This document shows positions 24,662-31,839 of a DNA stretch of 45,627 bases, one piece after another. Each line of letters begins with the position of its first letter. Within the stretch, counting starts at the first letter, position 1. The position numbers and the translations under genes are program-made. The stretch is from Planctomycetes bacterium UBA7888 (GTDB taxonomy: Bacteria > Planctomycetota > UBA1135). The stretch covers positions 1 through 45,627 of the forward strand of contig DLRM01000059.1 in assembly GCA_002500505.1 (NCBI GenBank), read 5' to 3'. The notes under the pieces were generated by a model. It ran no database searches and had not been told where the DNA came from. It worked only from the letters and a program-made list of their open reading frames with translations.

Positions 24662-25690
24662 TTAACCCGTTACAGTAAACGACTTAGGTATTTTTAGCAC
24701 CTTCCTTCCCAAGCCGGATAGGGGCACTTCTGAGGGGTCCCTTAAGGCGCTCTTGGGCACACCCTTAAGCTGAAACAAAGTTGCTCGGATTTGATGGTGG
24801 GTAATTGTGTGCCTGACCTCGCCAATAGCGCTACCCACGGTTCCTTCGCCACCAGCCTTCTTCCACTTTTCCTGAAGCTCATCTTCGGTTGTTTCTGGGA
24901 AGGAGGGAGGCTCCCAAAGCCCCTTGTTCCAATTCCCTTCACACGGCCGAAGCAGAAAGCGGCCACCCGAATGGGCCACCAGAAAGGAAAGATGATATTT
25001 TTTCATTTCTTTCCGTTTTGCCGGAAGTGGCAAGTCGCCCGCAAGCCCATCTGAGGATGCACAGGTTTCTAGGATTGGGCACTCGGCACAGCTTGGGTTT
25101 TTCGGAGTGCACAAAGTTGCCCCCAATTCCATTACCGCTTGATTGAAATCGCCAGGAGATTCTTCGGGTTTGAGTTCGCCCAGACGTTCCTCCATCCATA
25201 CATCGGCCGCCTGATGAAGAGCTCTGTCATTTGCGCGGAGCTTCAGTGCCTTCACCCGCGCAACGACCCTCTTTACATTGCCATCAACTACACCCACTGC
25301 TTCGCCATATGCAATAGAAGCAATTGCAGCCGAAGTGTACTCCCCAATCCCTGGTAACTCTTTCCATTCCTTTCGCGTTCTTGGGAAGGCTCCTTGTCGA
25401 CGCTCTGAGACCACCATCGCTGCCTGGTGAAGCATTTTTGCGCGGCGGTAATACCCCAAACCGGCCCACATTTGTAATACTTCTTCTTCCGAAGCAGCAG
25501 CAAGTTCGTAAACATCGGGGAAAATTCGAAGGAAGCGCTCATAATAGGGAACAACCGCATCTACTCGGGTCTGCTGGAGCATGATTTCGGAAACCCAAGT
25601 TGCATAAGTGCCGGGATTCTGACGCCAGGGAAGTTTCCGCTGGTGACAACAATACCAATTCAATAATGCTTGAGTGGCGGTGGAGGACAA
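24662..25690 (-). CDS. mutY: A/G-specific adenine glycosylase MutY
   Basis: 342 residues. Base-excision enzyme removing adenine mispaired with 8-oxoguanine. Visible features: LPWR near the N-terminus, WVSEIMLQQTRV with catalytic Glu, helix-hairpin-helix LPGIGEYTSAAIASIAYG, catalytic Asp in VVDGNVKRV, and the 4Fe-4S loop with four Cys spaced C-x6-C-x2-C-x5-C (CTPKNPSCAECPILETC). A NUDIX-like C-terminal domain (YHLSFLVAHSGGRFLL, RHTITHHQI) recognises 8-oxoguanine. The start is a TTG at 25690; no ATG or GTG is available between the upstream in-frame stop and the conserved region, and no Shine-Dalgarno site is seen. The divergent methyltransferase begins 4 bases away. Confidence 0.94.
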   Translation of the reverse strand: MSSTATQALLNWYCCHQRKLPWRQNPGTYATWVSEIMLQQTRVDAVVPYYERFLRIFPDVYELAAASEEEVLQMWAGLGYYRRAKMLHQAAMVVSERRQGAFPRTRKEWKELPGIGEYTSAAIASIAYGEAVGVVDGNVKRVVARVKALKLRANDRALHQAADVWMEERLGELKPEESPGDFNQAVMELGATLCTPKNPSCAECPILETCASSDGLAGDLPLPAKRKEMKKYHLSFLVAHSGGRFLLRPCEGNWNKGLWEPPSFPETTEDELQEKWKKAGGEGTVGSAIGEVRHTITHHQIRATLFQLKGVPKSALRDPSEVPLSGLGRKVLKIPKSFTVTG

Positions 25691-25693
25691 ACG

Positions 25694-26338
25694 ATGGATG
25701 AAGGCTGGGAAAAACTGTACTGGAAAGACAAGGAAGCGGAAGACTACGATAAACGCTATCGCGGTTTCCAGCGCCGAATGAATAACAACCGTATTCGTTC
25801 GGTTTTATTCCGAATGCTTAAGCAAGCCGGTGGAGGCTCGATGCCGGACCGAGTCGTGGATGCCCCTGCCGGAACTGGCCGATTCAGCCGAGAACTTAGA
25901 GAAGAGGGCGTGGACATGGTTCACCTGGATCTAAGCCCGAAAATGCTAGGTGTTCTCCGATCCAAACACGGAGCAGGAAAGGAAGTTGTAGGCGACCTGT
26001 ATCAACCTCCTCTTTCCTTTCCACAAGGAACAGTCGTGATGAGCTTCCGGCTAATGCAACACTTTGACAACTCAGAAGAACGGATTAAGGCTTTGAAGGG
26101 TCTTTCTCGAATTGCGCCATCCGCCATAATTGCCTACTACCCAGGCTGGCATCTTAAATTTTTCAGTCGAAGAGTGCGGCATAAGCTAGGGATCCCCCAT
26201 CGAAAGCTCCGGGAGTTCATTTCAAAGAAAACTATTCGCAAGGAAATTGAAGCTGCAGGTTGGGAATTGGTGGAACTTCGACAATGCATGCCCGTCTTTT
26301 CTGAAAACGTGCTCCTCCAACTAACTCGCCGCCAATGA
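25694..26338 (+). CDS. Class I SAM-dependent methyltransferase
   Basis: 214 residues. SAM-binding motif I is VVDAPAGTGRFSREL (about 46-60), with the acidic strand-2 end VHLDLSPKML and a motif-IV-like segment VVMSFRLMQHF. The N-terminal MDEGWEKLYWKDKEAEDYDKRY is typical of small-molecule methyltransferases such as the UbiE/UbiG type, but the substrate cannot be named. I chose the ATG at 25694 because GGAGG stands 8 bases ahead; an upstream start at 25670 would overlap the divergent mutY. Its stop overlaps the ATG of the next gene (ATGA), so the two are coupled. Confidence 0.85.
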   Translation: MDEGWEKLYWKDKEAEDYDKRYRGFQRRMNNNRIRSVLFRMLKQAGGGSMPDRVVDAPAGTGRFSRELREEGVDMVHLDLSPKMLGVLRSKHGAGKEVVGDLYQPPLSFPQGTVVMSFRLMQHFDNSEERIKALKGLSRIAPSAIIAYYPGWHLKFFSRRVRHKLGIPHRKLREFISKKTIRKEIEAAGWELVELRQCMPVFSENVLLQLTRRQ

Positions 26339-29202
26339 AGTCTGCTCTTTTGGTCGTTGCAATAAGCTTTGCCTCAACGATTGTCTTGGCAAGCCTTGGC
26401 GATGCGTCGACCATTGCATTTGGTGGAGGCCCCCTCCATTCTTTGACCCTCTATGGGCTAATCTCATTTTGGCTGGGGGTGGGCGCCCGCAATGCCGATC
26501 GTTCTGACAGAGCCTTTCAGACCTCTGCATGGCTTGGATTTGGTTCGCTTTTCCTTTTATGGATTTCACCAACCTCTTCTTCCTGGCTTGCAAAGCCATT
26601 TTCCGAACTAAGCACATTCCTTGGGTTGGGGCTCATCAGCCTCCTTTTTGCAGTTCCACTTCAGTGGTTGGGGCGCCATCTATGCGCACGTGTGCGATCT
26701 GCCGCGCCAGGTTCTTGGAACCAAGCCGCATTGGGGGTGTGGTCGGCGCTTGTCTTTATCTCTGTTGTCGGCGTTGGCCCCCTTTACCTACTCCTGGCCA
26801 GCGCCGGACTTGCCGTTCTTTGGCTTACGCCATTTCCAGCTCCTGACCCCCGCATTCTCTCTGCCCCACACGCCAAATTTACTCAACTCATGCCCCTTGC
26901 ATTCATTCTTGCAAGTGGCGCTTTTGGCTTGCTATGGATAGTTCCGCATCTAGAACTCTTTGACAGCAGTGCGTCGAACTTAGATGGCCTCCGCATTGCC
27001 ACGATGGCCATCGCCGCCCTTATTGCCGGAGCCTTGATTGGTGCGCCCCTTGCGGAATCACACTTCGCACCAATTGGAGTGGCAACCCTGTCCGCTTTTC
27101 TCGCATGGTCCTGGACTCGTGCAGGACTACAGCTAGATCACCTAGCGGACGAAAACGTCTTCCGCATGATGATGGGAAATGATGCGATTCTCTCTTTCTT
27201 TGGCTTGGAGGATCGGCTCACCGAAGACCACTGGGCCTTTGCTCCTTATCTTGTTGTGCTTGTAGGCGTTGTCTCGGTTGCCCTTCTTGGTGGAATCACT
27301 CGCGCACTTTTTCATCAAACCTTACTGAACAAGGAAGATGTTATCTCTGCCGAGGGCCCCATCTCTGCCCTGTTCATCTCCATTGGCCTTGTCCTAATCC
27401 TGTCCGGCATTGCTCACCCCTGGATTACTCAATACCGCCCTATTGCAGCGTGGGGATGTGCATTAGCTGCGACTGTTTGTTGCTTTGCAACTTGTCCAAG
27501 AAATCTTCCGTATGGAATTCGCATTGTAATTACATCAATACTTCTGGCCTTTCCAGTTATTGCAGGAATTCCAAAACAGCCCACCACCGGTCATCCATTT
27601 GTGGACAATTTCAGTTATAAAGCCGTTGATGTGGCAGAAAACAAGTCTGCCCTTTATGCGCCACTTTCAATTGTTCGGGTCATTGAACGAAATTCTGACA
27701 AGAAACTCGGCAATCGCTTTTTAGCCGAAGGGAAAAACTTCCTGATTAGCAATAAAGGCGATGATGGGTTCTCCGCACGACAAGTATTGCTAGCTAGCGC
27801 CCTTGGAAATCCAACGAGCAGGATTCTTATCGCAGGACCCCAATCTCCCGAATCCCTTGTGACCCTTCGCAGCGTTGGGCCAAAGGAGATTCTTGTCGCC
27901 GCAAGCCCTCCTGAAATATTTCGCGCCATGGCTCTTGCATGGAATGGAGCGTCCAAAGATAAGACACTTGACCATTGCTCATCAATCGCCGACGCTGAAG
28001 GGAAATTCGGCCTCGTCCTCATCCGCGACCCTGTCCTTTGGGATGGAGGGCACAATCTTCTCCGGAGCGCACAACTTTCCATTGCGGCCTCGAAAGTGGA
28101 CAACGACGGAGCTCTTGGCGTCCTGCTTGACCCAGAAAGATGTTCCATTAATCTCGTTGGCGCTATTGCGCAGCAACTTGAGAAAGACTTGGGCTCGGCA
28201 GCTGTTTGGCTCGTTCCAAATGGGTGGGATACGCCCGGCCTATTAATTACGGGGCGTGCAAAACGTGTTGGAGCACGACTCACCCACCGCGTCAAAAATG
28301 CTCTCATTGAGGCAAAACTACCCATTCATAACAACAGTGACCTAAGTTTGCTTCAAGCCGTTCCAAAGGGAAAAATATCGGAGCTTCCATCCTATTCCAT
28401 TCGCGGCCCCTTCCCCCGCTTCATTTCAAAAATGCAACACACCATTTGGAAACGAATTGAAGGTGGCGAGCCAGGCAAAAGAGCGGCCAAACTCCTTCAT
28501 CGCTTGATGGACTTTTCCGAGGACACGCCAGCCCATGCTTTTCTTTCATTTTATTCAAGTCACCTAGGCGGCCAAGTATACGAAGTAAGGGATACCTTTC
28601 CTGGGGCTGAGGCATGGGAAAAAACTGAACTAACAAAAGAATCCTTGGACTCTCTCTTTTTGCTGAGCAAAAAAAATACAAACTCTGATTTTCTACGAGA
28701 TTTTTGGGCTCAACTCACCCCTCTCCTAGTCGAGAAACGAGAGGTGGCCTGGTGCTTTGAATATATGTCTGCCTTTTGCGACCCAGATTTGTTTCCATCT
28801 TGGGGGCAACCTGTTTTTCACTGGGCTCTTGGAAATGCCGCCCTCGAAATGCTCGATTACGAAAGTGCCATCGCCGAAGCGAATCGCATTCTTTCTAAAA
28901 ACCGCTCTCACCGACGCGCCTTAATCCTCCTCGCTCAGTCTCTAAGCTCTGCTGGTCGACACCCTGCCTCGGCCAACGCCTACCGGAAAGTCATCTCTCT
29001 CGAAGACCCGGCCCCCGCTCTCCTGGTTGCCCTTGCCGAAGAAGAGCTTGCCGCTGGCTTGTTGGACGATGCCAGATCAACTTGCGCCAAAGTCCTCGAA
29101 ATGGGGGGGGAATCAAGCCTTAGTAAAGAATTACGAGCTCTGATGGGGCTGCTGCCACCAGAGCCCATCGCCCATCCAGAGATGGGTGGACCGCTACGAT
29201 AG
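26335..29202 (+). CDS. Polytopic membrane protein with spermidine-synthase-like domain and C-terminal TPRs
   Basis: 955 residues in three parts. Residues 1-420 contain about 10-12 hydrophobic spans. Residues about 425-690 resemble the spermidine-synthase-like Rossmann domain of fused transporter/spermidine synthases: a beta-rich entry (SALYAPLSIVRVIERN, FLISNKGDDGFSARQ), then SRILIAGPQSPESLVTL in place of the usual GGGDG, and FGLVLIRDPVLWD. Residues about 820-950 hold three to four TPR-like helical pairs (ALGNAALEMLDYESAIAEANRIL, RRALILLAQSLSSAGRHPASANAYRKV). The glycine-rich SAM/dcSAM site is poorly kept, so polyamine synthesis is doubtful. It overlaps the methyltransferase gene by 4 bases, suggesting a common pathway. 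Function unknown. Confidence 0.72.
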   Translation: MKSALLVVAISFASTIVLASLGDASTIAFGGGPLHSLTLYGLISFWLGVGARNADRSDRAFQTSAWLGFGSLFLLWISPTSSSWLAKPFSELSTFLGLGLISLLFAVPLQWLGRHLCARVRSAAPGSWNQAALGVWSALVFISVVGVGPLYLLLASAGLAVLWLTPFPAPDPRILSAPHAKFTQLMPLAFILASGAFGLLWIVPHLELFDSSASNLDGLRIATMAIAALIAGALIGAPLAESHFAPIGVATLSAFLAWSWTRAGLQLDHLADENVFRMMMGNDAILSFFGLEDRLTEDHWAFAPYLVVLVGVVSVALLGGITRALFHQTLLNKEDVISAEGPISALFISIGLVLILSGIAHPWITQYRPIAAWGCALAATVCCFATCPRNLPYGIRIVITSILLAFPVIAGIPKQPTTGHPFVDNFSYKAVDVAENKSALYAPLSIVRVIERNSDKKLGNRFLAEGKNFLISNKGDDGFSARQVLLASALGNPTSRILIAGPQSPESLVTLRSVGPKEILVAASPPEIFRAMALAWNGASKDKTLDHCSSIADAEGKFGLVLIRDPVLWDGGHNLLRSAQLSIAASKVDNDGALGVLLDPERCSINLVGAIAQQLEKDLGSAAVWLVPNGWDTPGLLITGRAKRVGARLTHRVKNALIEAKLPIHNNSDLSLLQAVPKGKISELPSYSIRGPFPRFISKMQHTIWKRIEGGEPGKRAAKLLHRLMDFSEDTPAHAFLSFYSSHLGGQVYEVRDTFPGAEAWEKTELTKESLDSLFLLSKKNTNSDFLRDFWAQLTPLLVEKREVAWCFEYMSAFCDPDLFPSWGQPVFHWALGNAALEMLDYESAIAEANRILSKNRSHRRALILLAQSLSSAGRHPASANAYRKVISLEDPAPALLVALAEEELAAGLLDDARSTCAKVLEMGGESSLSKELRALMGLLPPEPIAHPEMGGPLR

Positions 29203-29291
29203 AGGTCAAATCAGTCTCATGCGACGTTCATAGACTTAATTTGGGAAATTTGTCCAATCTCAGGAAGAAAAGCTTGTTATCTTGTATTTAC

Positions 29292-29335
29292 TTGAGCGTC
29301 CTCGCTCAAACCTCCCCTTTCCCCCTTTTCCCCTC
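29292..29335 (+). promoter_or_regulatory. Leader hairpin and pyrimidine tract ahead of the Asp-box protein gene
   Basis: A perfect hairpin, TTGAGCG-TCCT-CGCTCAA (29292-29309), is followed by 25 uninterrupted pyrimidines (29311-29335), 12 bases before the start codon at 29348. There is no Shine-Dalgarno sequence. The arrangement could set translation through S1 or an unstructured leader rather than through anti-SD pairing. Confidence 0.4.
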
Positions 29336-29347
29336 GCAATAAAAACA

Positions 29348-31045
29348 ATGCGCACATCCTTTGCCCTCGCAGTGGCTTTCCTTGTAGCCACCCCCCTCGC
29401 AGCTCAAAACGCTCGCGCCCCTCAACTCCTCAGCAATGGAGCTCAAGTCTATGGGCCTTCGGTATGCTCTTCCGGCGACATTTCTGCTGTTGTTTGGAAA
29501 GATGCAGCCACAAATGATATCTATGCATCGGCCTCAGATGGTCGGGGTATCAATTGGTCCGCTCCAGTTCGAGTTGATGACGACACAATAAGCGCTTGGA
29601 AAGGTGTGTATGACTATTCCATAGCTTGCCGCGACGGCTCCATTTACCTCGCCTGGCGTGACGAGCGCAACGGCAAAGATGACTGCTACTTCAGCGCTTC
29701 CCATGACGGCGGCGCAACTTGGTCCGCAAATATCCGGCTCGATGACGGAAGCGCCGCTGGAGCAAAAGCTGTTGACCAGGCCATGATTGATGTTTCTGGC
29801 GCTAATGTCTATGTCGTTATGCGAGTTGACAAAATTTCTGGCACTGGCGAAAGCACTTGGCTTGCTTCTTCCAATGACCGCGGCGCAACATGGAATCCAA
29901 GTCTTCAAGCTGATAGCGACTTGGGTGATTGTGACTATCAAGACGTTTCCGCTGATGGCGCGAACGCTTATGTCGCCTTCTGTGATGATCGTAACGCTTC
30001 GTCTGATGACGACTTGTTCTTCATCATGACCCACGATGGTGGCCTTACATGGATGATGCCTGAAGTTCAGATTGATCCTTCTGGCCCCGCAAATGGTGAC
30101 CTTGAAGCCGCTGAAATACACCTCAGTGTTGTTGGCCAAAATGCCGTCATCTCCTGGCTGGAAGATGAGCTCCCTTCAGCCGCTTCTGACGAAGAAGTTC
30201 ACTTCATGTCATCTTCTGATGGTGGCCACACCTGGAACCCTGAAGTTATTCTTATGACTGGCTCAGATGCGGACAATCACCATATGAGCTTTGACGGCTC
30301 TACAGTTGTTGTCACTTGGGAGGACAACAGTACCGGTGCCGATGAAGCCTACGCCGCTGTCAGTTCTGACTTCGGTGCTACCTGGACCACCACTATGGTT
30401 TCTTCGGGTGGCGCAGCTTACCCAGTTGCTGCAGGCGCTGGCGATACTTGGGGCGTTGCCTGGTCCGGTCCAGCCTATCCAGAAGGCACGATGCTGGCAA
30501 TCTCCCGAGACTACGGCGTAAGCTTTGGCGCTGGGGTTGACTGTGCTATTGGCTCTCCGGGTGACACTGACTATGTTGAGCTTGCTCACAACCCTATGTA
30601 CAACAACTTCGTCACCGCTTGGCTTGATGATGTTCTCGGTGTCAACGATTGCTACGCAGGTGGCGCACGTTCTGCGACTTTGACCCCCGTAAGCGCAAGC
30701 TTCACACCGGGCGACAACATCCATTTTGAAGCTTCAGGATTCCCCGCTTCGGATGCAGGTAGCACTTTCGTAGCTCTAATCTCCAGCGGTACTGGTAACT
30801 ACCTCACTCCATACGGTGACAACCGAAGCACTGGCCTCCTGGACAACCCTTACATCCCAAAATGGATGTCTCATCTCTCTGGGACCATTGACGCATTTGG
30901 AAATGGAACCACCGTAGTAGGCTCTTTGTCTATTCCTGGCGTGCCTGCAGGATCAACCTTCTACACAACTGGTGTTGCCTTCACAGGCGGTGGCGGCGTT
31001 GTCTTCGGTGACATTTCCGATGTAACAGAATTTGTCATCATGTAA
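29348..31045 (+). CDS. Exported Asp-box (BNR/sialidase-like) beta-propeller protein
   Basis: 565 residues from the ATG at 29348, giving the signal peptide MRTSFALAVAFLVATPLAAQ. Seven Asp-box-like motifs (SxDxGxTW) occur: SDGRGINW, SHDGGATW, SNDRGATW, THDGGLTW, SSDGGHTW, SSDFGATW and the degenerate SRDYGVSF, as expected for a sialidase-fold propeller spanning about 25-450. I see no convincing Arg triad or FRIP motif, so sialidase activity should not be assumed. Residues about 460-565 are a beta domain (SASFTPGDNIHFEASGFPAS) resembling the C-termini of neighbouring exported proteins. It is probably surface-exposed or secreted; the role is unknown. It ends ahead of a strong hairpin at 31066. Confidence 0.86.
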   Translation: MRTSFALAVAFLVATPLAAQNARAPQLLSNGAQVYGPSVCSSGDISAVVWKDAATNDIYASASDGRGINWSAPVRVDDDTISAWKGVYDYSIACRDGSIYLAWRDERNGKDDCYFSASHDGGATWSANIRLDDGSAAGAKAVDQAMIDVSGANVYVVMRVDKISGTGESTWLASSNDRGATWNPSLQADSDLGDCDYQDVSADGANAYVAFCDDRNASSDDDLFFIMTHDGGLTWMMPEVQIDPSGPANGDLEAAEIHLSVVGQNAVISWLEDELPSAASDEEVHFMSSSDGGHTWNPEVILMTGSDADNHHMSFDGSTVVVTWEDNSTGADEAYAAVSSDFGATWTTTMVSSGGAAYPVAAGAGDTWGVAWSGPAYPEGTMLAISRDYGVSFGAGVDCAIGSPGDTDYVELAHNPMYNNFVTAWLDDVLGVNDCYAGGARSATLTPVSASFTPGDNIHFEASGFPASDAGSTFVALISSGTGNYLTPYGDNRSTGLLDNPYIPKWMSHLSGTIDAFGNGTTVVGSLSIPGVPAGSTFYTTGVAFTGGGGVVFGDISDVTEFVIM

Positions 31046-31065
31046 GGTCCTTGACCTTATGCTTT

Positions 31066-31105
31066 GAGCCCCCTTGAAGATTACTTCAAGGGGGCTCTTC
31101 CATTT
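31066..31105 (+). terminator. Rho-independent terminator-like hairpin
   Basis: GAGCCCCCTTGAA (31066-31078) pairs perfectly with TTCAAGGGGGCTC (31085-31097) over a 6-base loop, followed by TTCCATTTT. The 13-bp stem is strong but the T-tract is interrupted. The 3' arm carries the only G-rich stretch ahead of the next start codon at 31107. Confidence 0.7.
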
Positions 31106-31106
31106 T

Positions 31107-31739
31107 ATGACAAACGCTAAAGAACTTGAATTCTGGGCTTCCCGGTACAGGGAAAGTAGGACGCCATGGGACAAAGGGGCTGCTCACCCTGAGCTATTAG
31201 CTAGGCTTGATGAGGGCGCAAAGGAGCTCGCTGTCCCACCCAAAAGTGGGCGCGCCTTAGTGCCTGGATGTGGCCGTGGCTGGGATGCTCTTGCGCTTGC
31301 AGAGCGGGGCTGGGAAGTATTCGCCGTGGACATGGTGGAAGCCCTCAAACCACAGCTTCAGCCAGCCATCGAAGATGTCGGCGGAAAATTTGAAGTCGCT
31401 GATGCTCTTACCCTTGATGAAGGCCCATTTGACCTCATTTTCGACCATACTTTTTTCTGTGCCATCCCTCCAGAAAGGCGTCACGACTGGGGAAGGATGG
31501 TCCATCGAAATCTTGCAGCTGGTGGCTATCTTATTTCCCTTGTCTTTCCATTCAATCGTCCTGAAGAAGAAGGCGGCCCTCCTTGGAAAATGGCTTCGGA
31601 AGACATTTGCAAATCCCTTGGGGATAAAGACTTCGATCTCCTTGAGGATGTAAAAGTTCGAGCTCCTTCCTCCGACCGAGCCTGGGAAGAGCGCTGGGTA
31701 GTCCTCCACAAAAAATTGCTTTCTAAGGCTCTCCTTTAG
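31107..31739 (+). CDS. TPMT-family SAM-dependent methyltransferase
   Basis: 210 residues. Matches the thiopurine S-methyltransferase-like family (PF05724): ELEFWASRYRESRTPWDKGAAHPEL at the N-terminus, motif I ALVPGCGRGWDALALAERG (PGCGRG at 53-58), FAVDMVEAL as the acidic strand-2 end, and FDLIFDHTFFCAIPPERR. Bacterial members methylate small thiols, selenium or tellurium compounds, or halides; which applies is unknown. The ATG at 31107 was chosen because upstream codons would lie inside the hairpin at 31066-31097. The start lies 10 bases after that hairpin and no separate promoter is evident, so expression may depend on read-through. Confidence 0.88.
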   Translation: MTNAKELEFWASRYRESRTPWDKGAAHPELLARLDEGAKELAVPPKSGRALVPGCGRGWDALALAERGWEVFAVDMVEALKPQLQPAIEDVGGKFEVADALTLDEGPFDLIFDHTFFCAIPPERRHDWGRMVHRNLAAGGYLISLVFPFNRPEEEGGPPWKMASEDICKSLGDKDFDLLEDVKVRAPSSDRAWEERWVVLHKKLLSKALL

Positions 31740-31764
31740 GGTTTCATCACTTATACTTGTGGTG

Positions 31765-31812
31765 ACCAGGAAGGGGCTCCCCTTTCCAACAGCCCCATAA
31801 GCTTGTCCTGGT
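31765..31812 (+). repeat. Two-part inverted repeat in the leader of the EF-hand-like protein gene
   Basis: An outer 7-bp stem ACCAGGA/TCCTGGT (31765-31771 and 31806-31812) encloses an inner 6-bp stem GGGGCT/AGCCCC (31773-31778 and 31791-31796). A TATACT hexamer at 31753 could be a -10 box, although I see no good -35. No T-run follows, so it is not a typical terminator and may be a leader structure. Confidence 0.35.
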
Positions 31813-31839
31813 GTCTTCCCTCACATCCCTTAAGCACTT

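Noticed and set aside
29348..31045. Sialidase activity for the Asp-box protein
   Set aside because: Asp boxes define the fold only; I could not find the Arg triad or the FRIP motif.
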